DNA of 64,000 bases, taken from contig JBFXFL010000006.1 of assembly GCA_050179115.1 (NCBI GenBank), forward strand, positions 20,824 through 84,823, given 5' to 3'. The position numbers and the translations under genes were made by a program. Positions 8,867 through 18,044 of this stretch are shown one piece after another. The stretch's first letter is position 1. Each line of letters begins with the position of its first letter. This DNA comes from JAGPUQ01 sp050179115 (lineage in GTDB: Bacteria > Pseudomonadota > Gammaproteobacteria > Pseudomonadales > Porticoccaceae). The notes under the pieces were generated by a model. It was given only the letters and a program-made list of their open reading frames with translations. It did not search any database and was not told the origin of the DNA.

Positions 8867-9604
8867 GTGAACGTAGTGATTGTCGACGATGAGCCTCTGG
8901 CGCGGGAGCGCCTGGCGCGCATGGTGCTGGCGCTCGGCGGGTTCCGCATCATCGGTCAGGCCGGTCACGGCCAGGAAGCGGTGCGGATGGCGCGCGACCT
9001 GAGTCCCGACGTGGTGTTGATGGATGTGCGCATGCCGGGCATGGACGGTCTCGCCGCCGCGCAGTATATGGCCGAGCTGGACCCGCCGCCGGCGGTGATC
9101 TTCTGCACTGCCTACGGCGATTATGCAGTGGAGGCCTTCTCCTCCCAGGCGATCGGCTATCTGCTCAAGCCGGTGCGACAAGCGGACCTGGCCGCAGCCC
9201 TCAATCGCGCGCGACGCATCAACAAGGCGCAACTCGCGGAGCTGCGGCAGTTGCCGGGGATGATGCTGGAGGGGCGCACCCACATCACGGCGCGCAACCG
9301 GCGCGGCCTGGATCTGGTGCCGGTGGCGGAAGTGGCGCTGTTTCAGGCCGACCACAAATACGTCACCGCGTATCATGGCGACAGTGAGTCCCTGCTCGAT
9401 GAGACCTTGCGGGACCTGGAGCAGGAGTTCGAAGGGCGCTTCATCCGCGTGCATCGCAATGCGCTGGTGTCGATTGCGCACATCGAAGGCCTGGATCGCA
9501 ATCACGATGGCCAGAATTTTGTGCGCTTGCGGGATCTCGATATCAGGCCCCAGGTCAGCCGCCGGCATATCGTCGGCCTCAAGAAATTGCTCGATCAAAT
9601 CTGA
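8867..9604 (+). CDS. algR: AlgR-type LytTR response regulator
   Basis: Response regulator of 245 residues: N-terminal receiver with acidic pair DDE at the start, phospho-acceptor Asp53 in VVLMDVRMPG and the KP loop in YLLKPV, then a C-terminal LytTR DNA-binding domain from about residue 140 with RVHRNALVSIAHIEG. The start is GTG at 8867, preceded by a GAGGGA ribosome site 10 bases after algZ. In Pseudomonas, AlgR activates alginate and fimU-pilVWXY1Y2E genes. Here the haem genes lie directly downstream, as they do in that genus. Confidence 0.92.
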   Translation: MNVVIVDDEPLARERLARMVLALGGFRIIGQAGHGQEAVRMARDLSPDVVLMDVRMPGMDGLAAAQYMAELDPPPAVIFCTAYGDYAVEAFSSQAIGYLLKPVRQADLAAALNRARRINKAQLAELRQLPGMMLEGRTHITARNRRGLDLVPVAEVALFQADHKYVTAYHGDSESLLDETLRDLEQEFEGRFIRVHRNALVSIAHIEGLDRNHDGQNFVRLRDLDIRPQVSRRHIVGLKKLLDQI

Positions 9605-9621
9605 GTACGGTCGCACCCTGC

Positions 9622-10551
9622 ATGTCACCCCAGCGCCTGCGTATCGCCACCCGCGAAAGTCCCCTCGCGCTTTGGCAGGCCCACCACATCAAGGCCGAGC
9701 TCGAACGTGTCCATGGTGCTGCCGTAGCGGTCGAAATTCTGGGTTTCACCACCCAGGGCGATCGCCTGCTGGATCGATCCCTGGCGGCGGTCGGCGGCAA
9801 GGGACTGTTCGTGAAGGAATTGGAGCAGGCGCTGCTGGTCGGCGACGCCGATCTCGCGGTGCATTCCATGAAGGACGTGCCCATGGATTTTCCGCCCGGT
9901 CTGGGATTGGCGGCGATCTGTGCTCGGGAAGATCCCAGCGACGCCCTGGTTGGCGGGCATTGGCGCGCACTGGACGAATTGCCCCCGGGTGCCCGCGTCG
10001 GCACCGCCAGCCTGCGCCGGCGCTGCCAACTACTGGCGCGGTTTCCGCACCTTGACGTGCGCGAGGTACGCGGCAACGTCAACACCCGCCTTGCGCGCCT
10101 GGATCGGGACGACTTCGACGTCCTGATCCTGGCCAGCGCCGGTCTGCTGCGGCTCGGTTTGGCCGGACGCATTGCGGCACGCCTGGCGCCGGAGGTATCG
10201 CTGCCGGCGGCCGGGCAGGGCGCTCTCGGCATCGAGTGTCGCCTCGACGATGAGCGGGTCCAGGCGCTGGTTGCGCCCCTGGCCGATGCGGCGACCACCA
10301 TCTGTGTGGACGCCGAGCGTGCGGTCAACCGCCATCTACAGGGCGGCTGTCAGGTGCCCATCGCGTGCTACGGTGAGTTGGACGCAACCGGGCAGTTGCA
10401 TCTACGCGCTCTGGTGGGAGCGGTGGATGGGTCGCGGCTGTTGTGCGACGAAATTCGTGGCGACCCCGTGCGCGCTGAGGCACTGGGTAGCCAGCTTGCG
10501 GAAGCGCTGCTCGCACAGGGCGCCGGCGCCTTGCTGGCGCAGGTGCGGTGA
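9622..10551 (+). CDS. hemC: Hydroxymethylbilane synthase (porphobilinogen deaminase)
   Basis: Polymerises four porphobilinogen molecules into hydroxymethylbilane in tetrapyrrole synthesis. The 309-residue protein begins with RIATRESPLALWQA and carries AVHSMKDVP, GTASLRRRCQL and VRGNVNTRL. The dipyrromethane cofactor attachment Cys243 sits in GGCQVPIA. All key family segments are present. Its stop overlaps the GTG of hemD (GTGA), the first of three such overlaps in the haem operon. Confidence 0.96.
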   Translation: MSPQRLRIATRESPLALWQAHHIKAELERVHGAAVAVEILGFTTQGDRLLDRSLAAVGGKGLFVKELEQALLVGDADLAVHSMKDVPMDFPPGLGLAAICAREDPSDALVGGHWRALDELPPGARVGTASLRRRCQLLARFPHLDVREVRGNVNTRLARLDRDDFDVLILASAGLLRLGLAGRIAARLAPEVSLPAAGQGALGIECRLDDERVQALVAPLADAATTICVDAERAVNRHLQGGCQVPIACYGELDATGQLHLRALVGAVDGSRLLCDEIRGDPVRAEALGSQLAEALLAQGAGALLAQVR

Positions 10552-11330
10552 CCGCTTCCCTCGCCGGGTTGCGGGTGCTGATATTGCGCAGCGCGCGACC
10601 GGGCGATCCGCTGGCCGCACGGCTGACGGCCAAAGGTGCGGATGTGCATGCCTTTCCCCTGCTCGGTATCGAATCCCGGCCCGCGCTGGAAGCGGACCTC
10701 GCCGTAACGGTGGCCGAGGCTGATGGCTGGATATTTATCAGCCGCCACGCCGTCCGTCACGGGCTCGAGCAACTCGCCGCGGCAGGCTTGCTCCCGACCC
10801 GCGTGCCGATCTTCGCAGTCGGCGCCGCGACTGCCGCCGCACTACGCGAAGACTGGGGCATTGCAGCCCGGCATCCGTCCGAGGCCAACACCGAAGGGCT
10901 CCTCAAATTGCCCGAATTGCAGGAGGTTCGCGGACAGATGATCGTGATTTTTCGCGGCGCCGGCGGGCGCGACGCGCTGCGTGCTGGCCTGCGCGCGCGC
11001 GGCGCCCGTGTGCATTACTGCGAGGTATACCGGCGGGTACCGGAGCGGCGCTGGGAACCGGAACTGTCCACGGCGCTGGCAGCGCCAGGCCCACTGTTGC
11101 TGGTTGCCCACAGCGGTGAAGTATTGCGTGCGCTGAGCCGGGTCGTGGATCGCGCCCGGGAGCGCGCAGACGGTTCGATACCGCGCTTGGTTTGTCTGGT
11201 GCCGGGCGCGCGGGTGGCGGGCATCGCACGGGGGCTGGGCTTTGAACCCCTCATCGCCGCCAGCGCCCTCGCCGCAAAAATGGAGCAGGCGGTGTGCCGC
11301 TGGTACACTCCGGAGCGATTTCAGACATGA
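10548..11330 (+). CDS. hemD: Uroporphyrinogen-III synthase
   Basis: Cyclises hydroxymethylbilane with ring-D inversion to give uroporphyrinogen III. HemD is poorly conserved, but this 260-residue protein has the family pattern: GLRVLILRSARPGDPLAARL at the start, WIFISRHAV, then IFAVGAATA and IVIFRGAGGRDALRAGL. Its position between hemC and hemX settles the call. The GTG start at 10548 overlaps the hemC stop by four bases. Its own stop overlaps the ATG of hemX in an ATGA junction. Confidence 0.92.
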   Translation: MTASLAGLRVLILRSARPGDPLAARLTAKGADVHAFPLLGIESRPALEADLAVTVAEADGWIFISRHAVRHGLEQLAAAGLLPTRVPIFAVGAATAAALREDWGIAARHPSEANTEGLLKLPELQEVRGQMIVIFRGAGGRDALRAGLRARGARVHYCEVYRRVPERRWEPELSTALAAPGPLLLVAHSGEVLRALSRVVDRARERADGSIPRLVCLVPGARVAGIARGLGFEPLIAASALAAKMEQAVCRWYTPERFQT

Positions 11331-12451
11331 CAGCGGGAGCCGGTGTGGCGGGAGAACGAGAAGGATCGGTGGTCGGCACCAATGATGCGGGTGCCGCCGC
11401 GCCGCGAGGAGGGTCCCCGGCGCGCAAACTGGGCGTGCGTCTGTTGGTGCTGGCGGCGCTCGCGACGGTCGGTTATCTGGGTTGGCAGGAATATGGACAA
11501 AGGATTGTGTCCCGGCAAACCGCCGATTCCCGGGTGACGCCGGTGACCGCGCCAGAGCCGACCGCGGCCGCTGTAGCGGCGCTGGCCGGAGAGCTGGGCG
11601 CGCTGCGCGAGCGGCTCGATAGCCAGGATCGGGAGCGCGAGCAGCTGCGCGCGGCGCTGACCGCCCTCAGGATCGGGCTCGAGCGTGAAACAAGCGAGCG
11701 CCTGGCAGCGGCTCCGGACAGCGACGTGCTCGCGGTCATGGAAGTTGAACATGTGCTGCGACTGGCCAGCCAGCGGCTTTGGGAAGCGCGTTCGGCGGCG
11801 TCGGCACTGGCGCTGCTCGAGCGGGCCGACGCACTGCTGGCGCCGCTGACGGATCCCGGACTCGATCCGGTGCGGGCGGCACTGGTTGCGGATATGACGG
11901 CGCTGAAGCTGGCTGGCAGCGTCGATATCGAAGGCCTTTACCTGCGCTTGAGGGCACTTCAGACCGCTATCGCCACCCTGAACCCCGCGCCGCGCCCAGT
12001 GTTGGTGCCGGCCCCGGGTGGCGTCGCTGCGGATGTGGTGCCGCCGGTCGGCTTCTGGTCGCGGCTGCTGAGCAACGCCGGTGCGGCACTGCGGCGCTTC
12101 AGTGCCGAACACCTGCGGGTGCGCACCCTCGATGCGCCGCCGCCCGCGCTGCTTTCCCACGCTCAGGAAGCGCGTCTGCAGCAATATCTGGAGCTGCTGC
12201 TGTCACAGGCGCAACTTGCAGTGCAGGAGCGTCACGAGCGCATCTATCGCGACTCCCTGGCGCGCGCGGTGGAGTTGCTGGATGCGCATTTCGGATTCGA
12301 TCCCCGTACGCCGGCGTTGCGCGCCGAGCTGGTCGGCCTACAGGCCGAGCCCGTGACATTGACGCTGCCCGACATCACTGCCTCCCGGGAGCGCGTGCGG
12401 GAATATCTGGCCACTGCCCGGCAGCACGGTGGTGGGGTGGCGCCACGATGA
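11327..12451 (+). CDS. hemX: HemX-like uroporphyrinogen-III C-methyltransferase-domain membrane protein
   Basis: HemX family (PF04375) protein of 374 residues, usually annotated as a putative uroporphyrinogen-III C-methyltransferase although enzymatic activity is not established for the family. It has a cytoplasmic N-terminal tail, one membrane helix at about residues 35-52 (VRLLVLAALATVGYLGW), a coiled coil (ELGALRERLDSQDREREQLR region), then a long periplasmic domain with FWSRLLSNA. ATG 11327 overlaps the hemD stop (ATGA). It probably works with HemY as a membrane scaffold for haem synthesis (inference). Confidence 0.87.
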   Translation: MTAGAGVAGEREGSVVGTNDAGAAAPRGGSPARKLGVRLLVLAALATVGYLGWQEYGQRIVSRQTADSRVTPVTAPEPTAAAVAALAGELGALRERLDSQDREREQLRAALTALRIGLERETSERLAAAPDSDVLAVMEVEHVLRLASQRLWEARSAASALALLERADALLAPLTDPGLDPVRAALVADMTALKLAGSVDIEGLYLRLRALQTAIATLNPAPRPVLVPAPGGVAADVVPPVGFWSRLLSNAGAALRRFSAEHLRVRTLDAPPPALLSHAQEARLQQYLELLLSQAQLAVQERHERIYRDSLARAVELLDAHFGFDPRTPALRAELVGLQAEPVTLTLPDITASRERVREYLATARQHGGGVAPR

Positions 12452-13665
12452 GAAAGGCACTGCTGGTCCTCGCGGCCATGCTGCTGGCGGGTGGCGTGGT
12501 GTACTGGGGCCTCGACTATGCGCGTGGCTACATCCTGATCGTGATCGGCGATCGCATGGTTCAGTTCAGTCTCTGGCTGACGGCATTGCTGTTGGTCGTC
12601 ATCGTGCTGGGCTGGTACGGATTGAAGTTGCTGTGGCAGGGGTTGACGCAGCCAGCGCTAAACGCCTGGCGCAGGCAGCGCCACCGCAACGCGCAGCGCA
12701 GCCGGCGTGCAGTCATGGTGGCGCTTGCCGATTTTTACGAAGGGCATTGGGCGCGTGCCCGCAGCGCCCTGGTGGAGTCGGCGCCGGACTCGGAAATTCC
12801 CGGGCTCAACTATGTCCTGGCGGCGGATGCGGCGGCGCGCCTGGGTCAGCAGGCCGAGGCGGAGGAGCTTCTGGTTGCGGCCGCGCGCGAAGTGCCCGAG
12901 GACAACGCCGGGCTGGCGCTGATGCGAGCCCGTCTGGCGGCCCGCGGTGGAGATGATACTCGCGCGGTGGAGCAGTTGCGGGCGGCACTGGCCGTGCATG
13001 CCGACCATCCCGGTCTGTTGGCGGAGTTGCGCGACGGCCTGCTCCGGCAACAGGACTGGGACGGGTTGGCCGGCTTGTTACCGGGATTGCGGCGCGCCCG
13101 GGTGGCGTCACCCGAGGAGCTGGCCGCGTTGGAGCTGCAGATATATTCCGGCTTGCTGAAAGGATTTTCGGTCGATCCCGATGGCGAGTCCCTGCCGCAA
13201 CACCGGGCCGCGCTGGCTGAGCTGTGGAAGCGGATACCGCGCGAGTATCAGCATCGGGGCGAATGCCTGCGGTCCCATGCCGGGGCGCTTGCCAGACTTG
13301 GAGATCCCGCCGCTGCGGAGGTGGAGTTGCGCCGGCACCTGGAGCGGAACTGGGAGCCGGACCTGGTGCTGGATTGGTCCCGGGTAGCGCTCGCGGAACT
13401 GCCCCGGCATCTGGGCGTCGCGGAAGGCTGGCTGCGTCGGCAGGGCGAGTCGTGGCAACTGCTGCTGGCCTTGGGCCAGCTCTGCCGGCGTCTGGGAATC
13501 TGGGGCAAGGGACGGGATTATCTGGAGCGTGCGTTGCGCGTGGCTGACAGACCGGAAATCCAGGCCGAACTGGCGGAAGTGTTGACCGGGCTCGGCGACC
13601 ACGCCGGCGCGGCGGGCTGCTATCGCCGCGGGCTGCAGGGCTGTCTGGCGCAGGGCAATCCCTGA
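12448..13665 (+). CDS. hemY: HemY N-terminal/TPR inner-membrane protein
   Basis: HemY-type protein (not protoporphyrinogen oxidase) of 405 residues. Two membrane helices are seen at about 5-22 and 38-60 (ALLLVVIVLGWYGLKLLW), followed by RRRQRHRNAQRSRR-like basic residues and a TPR-like helical array with alternating A/L-rich helices. ATG 12448 overlaps the hemX stop (ATGA). An in-frame start at 11779 inside hemX was rejected. Function is poorly defined; the conserved hemCDXY operon links it to late haem synthesis at the membrane. Confidence 0.88.
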   Translation: MRKALLVLAAMLLAGGVVYWGLDYARGYILIVIGDRMVQFSLWLTALLLVVIVLGWYGLKLLWQGLTQPALNAWRRQRHRNAQRSRRAVMVALADFYEGHWARARSALVESAPDSEIPGLNYVLAADAAARLGQQAEAEELLVAAAREVPEDNAGLALMRARLAARGGDDTRAVEQLRAALAVHADHPGLLAELRDGLLRQQDWDGLAGLLPGLRRARVASPEELAALELQIYSGLLKGFSVDPDGESLPQHRAALAELWKRIPREYQHRGECLRSHAGALARLGDPAAAEVELRRHLERNWEPDLVLDWSRVALAELPRHLGVAEGWLRRQGESWQLLLALGQLCRRLGIWGKGRDYLERALRVADRPEIQAELAEVLTGLGDHAGAAGCYRRGLQGCLAQGNP

Positions 13666-13744
13666 CCAGACCATGGCGCTGTTGTCTCCGCCGGCGTGCG
13701 AAGGCGTCGCAACGCCGTCCGGTCGGGCAGCAAATATCCGATCA

Positions 13745-15307
13745 TCAGTCGAGGCGGGGACCGGCGGCGACAATGGCGGCCGCGACATCAAAGCGTTTGA
13801 AGTTCTCGATAAACAAACCTGCAAGTTTTCGAGCCTGGGTGTCGTAGGCTGCCGGATCGGCCCAGGTGTTGCGCGGGATCAGGTAGTGGTCGTCGACTCC
13901 GGGCACATGGCGCGGTACGGCGAGATTCAGTAACGGCAGATTGACGGTTTCCACGTCGTCCAGTGCCCCGCTCTGGATGGCCGCGACCACGGCTCGGGTC
14001 ACCGGGATTGGAAAACGCTTGCCGGCGCCGCCGGCGCCCCCGGAACCGCCCGTCCAGCCGGTATTCACCAGGTATGCCCGGCTACCGAAGCTCTCGGCGC
14101 GTTTCATCAGCAGTTCGGCGTAGACGCCCGCCGGTCTGGGCATGAAGGGAGCACCGAAACAGGTGGAAAAGGTGGGGTTGATGCCCGCCTCGCTTCCCAG
14201 CTCCGTGGAGCCGACGCGGGCCGTATAGCCGCTCAGGAAGTGGTAGGCGGCACTCTCTTTGGACAACACCGAAACCGGCGGCAACACGCCGGTGACATCG
14301 CAGGTGAGAAAGATGATGTGACTGGGCTCGCCCGCCCGGTTGGGCACGCAGCGCATGGCGACGTGTTCCAGCGGGTAGCTGCAGCGACCGTTCTCGGTCA
14401 GGGAAGTGTCGCTGTAGTCCGGAATCCGGTGTTTTCCAACCGTCACATTTTCGACGATGGCGCCGAAGCGGATGGCGTCCCAGATCACCGGCTCGTTTTC
14501 GTGGCTCAGGTCGATGGTCTTGGCGTAACACCCGCCTTCCAGGTTGAACACGGCGCCCTCGGTCCAGCCGTGTTCATCGTCGCCGATCAGGTAGCGGTCG
14601 GGGTCGGCGGAAAGCGTCGTCTTGCCGGTGCCCGACAGGCCGAAAAACAGGGTGACGTCGCCCGCTTCGCCAACATTGGCCGCGCAATGCATGGGCAGCA
14701 CGTCCTTCTCGGGCAGCAGGAAGTTCTGCACCGAAAACATGCCTTTTTTCAGCTCGCCCGCGTAGCGCATGCCCGCAATCAACAGTTTACGCTGCGCGAA
14801 ATGAATGATGACCGCGCCCGTGCTGGTGGTGCCATCGCGGTGCGGTTCGCACACAAAGCTGGCCGCGTGCAGCACGCGCCACGGCTCCTTGCCCGAAGGG
14901 TTGAAGCGGGGCGGTCGGATGAACATGTTGCGCGCGAACAGGCTGTGCCAGGCGGTTTCGGTGGTTACCCGGATCGGCAGGTAATGTTCAGGATCCTGGC
15001 CGACGTGGAGTTCGGAGGTAAAACGGTCGCCTTCCGCCAGATGGGCCTCAACCCGGCTCCAGAGCGCGTCGAAGCGCTCGGCGGCAAAGGGGCGGTTGAC
15101 CGGGCCCCAGGCAATGTCTTCGCTGGTGCTCGGTTCTTCCACTATGAACCGATCGGCCGGCGAGCGTCCGGTATGGCGCCCCGTGGTGGTCAGCAGTGCG
15201 CCGCTGTGAGTCAGGATCCCTTCCCCCCGTTGCAGCGCCAGCTCAATCAACTCGGCCGTGCTCAGATCGGCATGCACATTGACCGCGGTTGGTTCGGTCC
15301 GGGCCAT
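13745..15307 (-). CDS. pckA: Phosphoenolpyruvate carboxykinase (ATP)
   Basis: Gluconeogenic enzyme converting oxaloacetate and ATP to PEP, CO2 and ADP. The 520-residue protein has the kinase-1a P-loop GLSGTGKTTLS, the LIGDDEHGW metal/nucleotide segment, NLEGGCYAKTIDLS, and the substrate-site segment TTTGRHTGRSPADRFIV. I chose ATG 15307 (MARTEPTAVNV); an in-frame start at 15361 adds 18 residues and no strong ribosome site distinguishes the two. It lies downstream of hslO on the same strand, the order seen in E. coli and Pseudomonas, separated by about 150 bases. Confidence 0.95.
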   Translation of the reverse strand: MARTEPTAVNVHADLSTAELIELALQRGEGILTHSGALLTTTGRHTGRSPADRFIVEEPSTSEDIAWGPVNRPFAAERFDALWSRVEAHLAEGDRFTSELHVGQDPEHYLPIRVTTETAWHSLFARNMFIRPPRFNPSGKEPWRVLHAASFVCEPHRDGTTSTGAVIIHFAQRKLLIAGMRYAGELKKGMFSVQNFLLPEKDVLPMHCAANVGEAGDVTLFFGLSGTGKTTLSADPDRYLIGDDEHGWTEGAVFNLEGGCYAKTIDLSHENEPVIWDAIRFGAIVENVTVGKHRIPDYSDTSLTENGRCSYPLEHVAMRCVPNRAGEPSHIIFLTCDVTGVLPPVSVLSKESAAYHFLSGYTARVGSTELGSEAGINPTFSTCFGAPFMPRPAGVYAELLMKRAESFGSRAYLVNTGWTGGSGGAGGAGKRFPIPVTRAVVAAIQSGALDDVETVNLPLLNLAVPRHVPGVDDHYLIPRNTWADPAAYDTQARKLAGLFIENFKRFDVAAAIVAAGPRLD

Positions 15308-15460
15308 CGGGAAGTCTTGTCGCTGGGTCACTGGGGCGCTCGTGCGGGCGGGGGGCGCCAATTATGCAAAAAAAACTCCGGTGGCAACAGGCGGGCGTAG
15401 GGCCGGTGTGTCGGCGGTCTGACCTCGGTTCCGGTGTCCCGTGCTCCCGGCTGGCCGGGG

Positions 15461-16351
15461 TCAGTGCAGCGTGGGATCTGCGCCGAGCGCCGCGGCGGAT
15501 AGCTGGGTTTCGGTAAAGTCGTAATGCTGGTGGCAGAACTGGCACTCGGTTGACAGGAGCGGCGAGCTGGCCAGCAGCTCGCGCACTGTTTCCGGTCCCA
15601 GGGCAATGATGGAGCCGCCGATACGCTCCCGTGAACAGCTGCAGGCGAACCGCAGCGGCGTGGGATCGTAGAGGCGCACTTGTTCGCCATGAAACAGTCG
15701 GTGCAGCTGTGCGCCGTGGCCGAGGGTCAGCTGTTCGTGGGCGGCGAGGGTGTCGGCCAACGCAGTCAGCTGTTCCCAGCAGCGCTCGCGCTCGGTGAGG
15801 GTCTGGCGCTGGACCGGAAGTGCCTGCAGCAGCAGGCCGGCGGCCGCTTTCGGGCCGGCTGCGAGCCACAAGCGGGTCGGCAGTTGCTCGGAGCGGGCGA
15901 AATAGTCCGAGAGACAGGCGGCGAGGCGCGGGTGTTCCAGCGGCACTATGCCCTGGTGGCGCTCGCGGCCGGGCATGGTCACGGTGATGCTCAGATGGCC
16001 GGACCCCACCAGCTGGCGCAGATCGTCACTGAGTACGGCGCCGGGATCGGGCATGCGCGCGATGGCGCGCAGATCCTGGCGGTCGGTGCAGTCGGCCATC
16101 AACAGGGGAACGGGTCCATCGCCACGGGCCTGCACCGTGAGCGTGCCGGCGGTCTTCAGATTGGCGCTGATCAGAGCGGCAGCCGCGAGAAACTCACCGA
16201 GCTGCGTGTGCAGCGGCGTTGGACCGGGATTGTGGCGATACACCTCGGCGGTGGACTGGCGCAGCGATACGATCTCGCCCCGGATGTCGTAGTCCTCGAA
16301 CAGAAAACGCTGATGGATGTCGCTGAGAGTTATTGGCACAGGTCGTATCAC
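15461..16351 (-). CDS. hslO: Redox-regulated holdase chaperone Hsp33
   Basis: Cytosolic holdase activated by oxidative unfolding. The 296-residue protein contains the C-terminal zinc-binding switch: CSC about 60 residues from the end (FACSCSRERI) and CQFC (STECQFCHQHYDF). This keeps the four Cys of the family's CxCx27-32CxxC pattern. The N-terminal part shows the usual HTQLGEFLAAAALI helix. The start appears to be GTG at 16351, with another GTG four codons later. It follows hslR by 10 bases and is probably co-transcribed with the HAD nucleotidase and hslR. Confidence 0.94.
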   Translation of the reverse strand: MIRPVPITLSDIHQRFLFEDYDIRGEIVSLRQSTAEVYRHNPGPTPLHTQLGEFLAAAALISANLKTAGTLTVQARGDGPVPLLMADCTDRQDLRAIARMPDPGAVLSDDLRQLVGSGHLSITVTMPGRERHQGIVPLEHPRLAACLSDYFARSEQLPTRLWLAAGPKAAAGLLLQALPVQRQTLTERERCWEQLTALADTLAAHEQLTLGHGAQLHRLFHGEQVRLYDPTPLRFACSCSRERIGGSIIALGPETVRELLASSPLLSTECQFCHQHYDFTETQLSAAALGADPTLH

Positions 16352-16361
16352 GCGGGAGGTT

Positions 16362-16772
16362 TCAAGCGGGGTCGGAAAAATCGAGGCTGCGGAATTTGAT
16401 GATCTGACGACGCTGTTTTTTGCTGGGGCGTTCGTCCGGATACTGGATACCCTCGCGCGCGGCGCGGCGGGCGGCGGCTTGCTGTTCGCGCTTGACCAGA
16501 CTTTCGGGGGTTTCGGCGTACAACAGCGCGGCTTCGGCGGCGCCCCGGCGCTGCTCGGACAAGGCAGTCACCACCACGGTTTTTTCCTCCCAGCCCTGGT
16601 GGATGGTAAGAGTGATTCCCGGCTCGATTTCCTTGCTGGGTTTGGCGCGCTGACCGTTGATCTGCACCTTGCCGCCTTCGATGGCGGCTTTCGCCAGGCT
16701 GCGGGTCTTGAAAAAACGCGCCGCCCACAGCCATTTGTCGAGCCGTACCCGCACCGCCGTGTCCGCCGTCAT
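16362..16772 (-). CDS. hslR: Ribosome-associated heat shock protein Hsp15
   Basis: S4-domain RNA-binding protein that rescues 50S subunits carrying nascent chains after abortive translation (known for E. coli Hsp15). The 136-residue protein has the S4 core VRLDKWLWAARFFKTRSLA, followed by KVQINGQRAKPSKEI and a basic C-terminal tail (KKQRRQIIKFRSLDF). ATG 16772 overlaps the stop of the upstream HAD gene by one base (TGATG), indicating coupling. The HAD-hslR-hslO set is a conserved heat-shock cluster in gammaproteobacteria, so heat regulation is likely, although no sigma-32 promoter was confirmed by eye. Confidence 0.93.
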   Translation of the reverse strand: MTADTAVRVRLDKWLWAARFFKTRSLAKAAIEGGKVQINGQRAKPSKEIEPGITLTIHQGWEEKTVVVTALSEQRRGAAEAALLYAETPESLVKREQQAAARRAAREGIQYPDERPSKKQRRQIIKFRSLDFSDPA

Positions 16773-17428
16773 CAGAGCACCGGAAGGATGTCGTCGAAAT
16801 CGGCGAGGGCCGGGAAACGCAGTTGCTCGCGAGGGCCGCGCCGACTGTCGGGCTGACTGATGCACAGCAGGTGGGCGATGCCGTACGCGCGCGCGGCATC
16901 GAGTACCGGCTCGCTGTCGTCGATAAACAGGGTGCGCAGCGGATCGAAGCTCACGTCGGCGGCAAGGCGATGCCAGAACGCCGGGTCTTCCTTGGGCATG
17001 CCGTAGTCGTGGGAAGAAATCATGTGATCGAGCCCGGCGCCGATCAGGGTGCGGCTCAGCTTCAGGTTCAGGCTGTCGCGATGGGCGTTGGTGACGAGGA
17101 CCCGGTGACGTCCGCTCGCACCCAGTTGTTCCAGCAAGGCGACGGCGCGGGGACGTTCGGCGATCAGGTGGGCGACCTCGCGCTTCAGGGCGGTCACATC
17201 GAGCCCGAGCTGCGCCGACCAGTAATCCGTGCAATACCATTGCAGGCGGTGCTGCTCGCGCTCGAACCGCGCGTGCAGTTCGCGAATGCTGGCCTCGGGA
17301 TCGAGCCCGTGGTGCTCAGCGAAACGCCGCGGCAGATGGTGCTGCCAGAAGTGGTTGTCGAAATGGAGGTCGAGCAGAGTGCCGTCCATGTCGAGCAGAA
17401 CGGTGTCGATAGCGCTCCAGTCGATCAT
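16772..17428 (-). CDS. yrfG: HAD-family GMP/IMP nucleotidase (YrfG-like)
   Basis: HAD superfamily phosphatase of 218 residues. Motif I is DTVLLDMDGTLLDL (about residues 8-21), motif II VLVTNAHRD, motif III Lys in YGMPKEDPAFW, and motif IV LFIDDSEPVLDAA. Length and neighbours (hslR, hslO, with nudE diverging) match E. coli YrfG, a purine nucleotidase active on GMP and IMP. Substrate assignment rests on that orthology. A 39-base gap separates it from the divergent nudE start. Confidence 0.88.
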   Translation of the reverse strand: MIDWSAIDTVLLDMDGTLLDLHFDNHFWQHHLPRRFAEHHGLDPEASIRELHARFEREQHRLQWYCTDYWSAQLGLDVTALKREVAHLIAERPRAVALLEQLGASGRHRVLVTNAHRDSLNLKLSRTLIGAGLDHMISSHDYGMPKEDPAFWHRLAADVSFDPLRTLFIDDSEPVLDAARAYGIAHLLCISQPDSRRGPREQLRFPALADFDDILPVL

Positions 17429-17467
17429 CCAACATAATGCTCCGCGCTGTACTTGGTCCGAGGAAGT

Positions 17468-18019
17468 ATGCCCACCCCGCCCACAATATTGAAGCGCAAA
17501 ATTGTCGCGCGCTCCCGTTTGTTTCGCGTCGAGCAGCTGGATTTGCGCTTCTCCAACGGCGTCGAGCGGATCTACGAGCGCCTGAGCGGCGCGGGTTACG
17601 GCGCGGTGGTGGTGGTGCCCCTGACCGCTGCCGGCGAAATTCTGCTGGTGCGGGAATACGGTGCCGGCAGCAATCGTTATCACTGGGGTTTGCCCAAGGG
17701 CGCGGTCGATCCGGGCGAGGATGTTCTGGTCGCCGCCGACCGCGAACTGAAAGAAGAAGCCGGACATGGCGCGCGCCGCCTGAGTGCGCTCAAACGCATC
17801 TATCTGAATCCGTTTTACATGGAGCGCGAGCTGGATATCGTGCTGGCGGAGGATCTCTACCCCGAATCGCTCCCCGGCGACGAACCCGAACCCCTGGCGA
17901 CCATGTGTTGGCCGCTGGCGCGGCTGAGCGAGTTGCTCGCGCGGGAGGATGTCAACGATGCCATTTCCATCAGCGCGCTGGCCCTGGCGCGCGACCATCT
18001 CGCCGCGCGCGATTCCTGA
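17468..18019 (+). CDS. nudE: ADP compounds hydrolase NudE (Nudix)
   Basis: Nudix hydrolase of 183 residues acting on ADP-ribose, NADH and related dinucleotides in E. coli. A complete Nudix box runs from GAVDPGE through RELKEEAG (about residues 78-100) and fits the GX5EX7REUXEEXGU pattern. ATG 17468 has a GAGGAAG ribosome site; a TTG 15 bases upstream was rejected. It diverges from the yrfG-hslR-hslO set and is followed by cysQ, the usual partner. Confidence 0.92.
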   Translation: MPTPPTILKRKIVARSRLFRVEQLDLRFSNGVERIYERLSGAGYGAVVVVPLTAAGEILLVREYGAGSNRYHWGLPKGAVDPGEDVLVAADRELKEEAGHGARRLSALKRIYLNPFYMERELDIVLAEDLYPESLPGDEPEPLATMCWPLARLSELLAREDVNDAISISALALARDHLAARDS

Positions 18020-18044
18020 GCGTCGGCTCAACCCGGAGTTTGTC

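Noticed and set aside
15446..15459. CCCGGC-TG-GCCGGG hairpin between hslO and pckA
   Set aside because: The two-base loop is too small and there is no U-run; such palindromes are expected by chance at this GC content.
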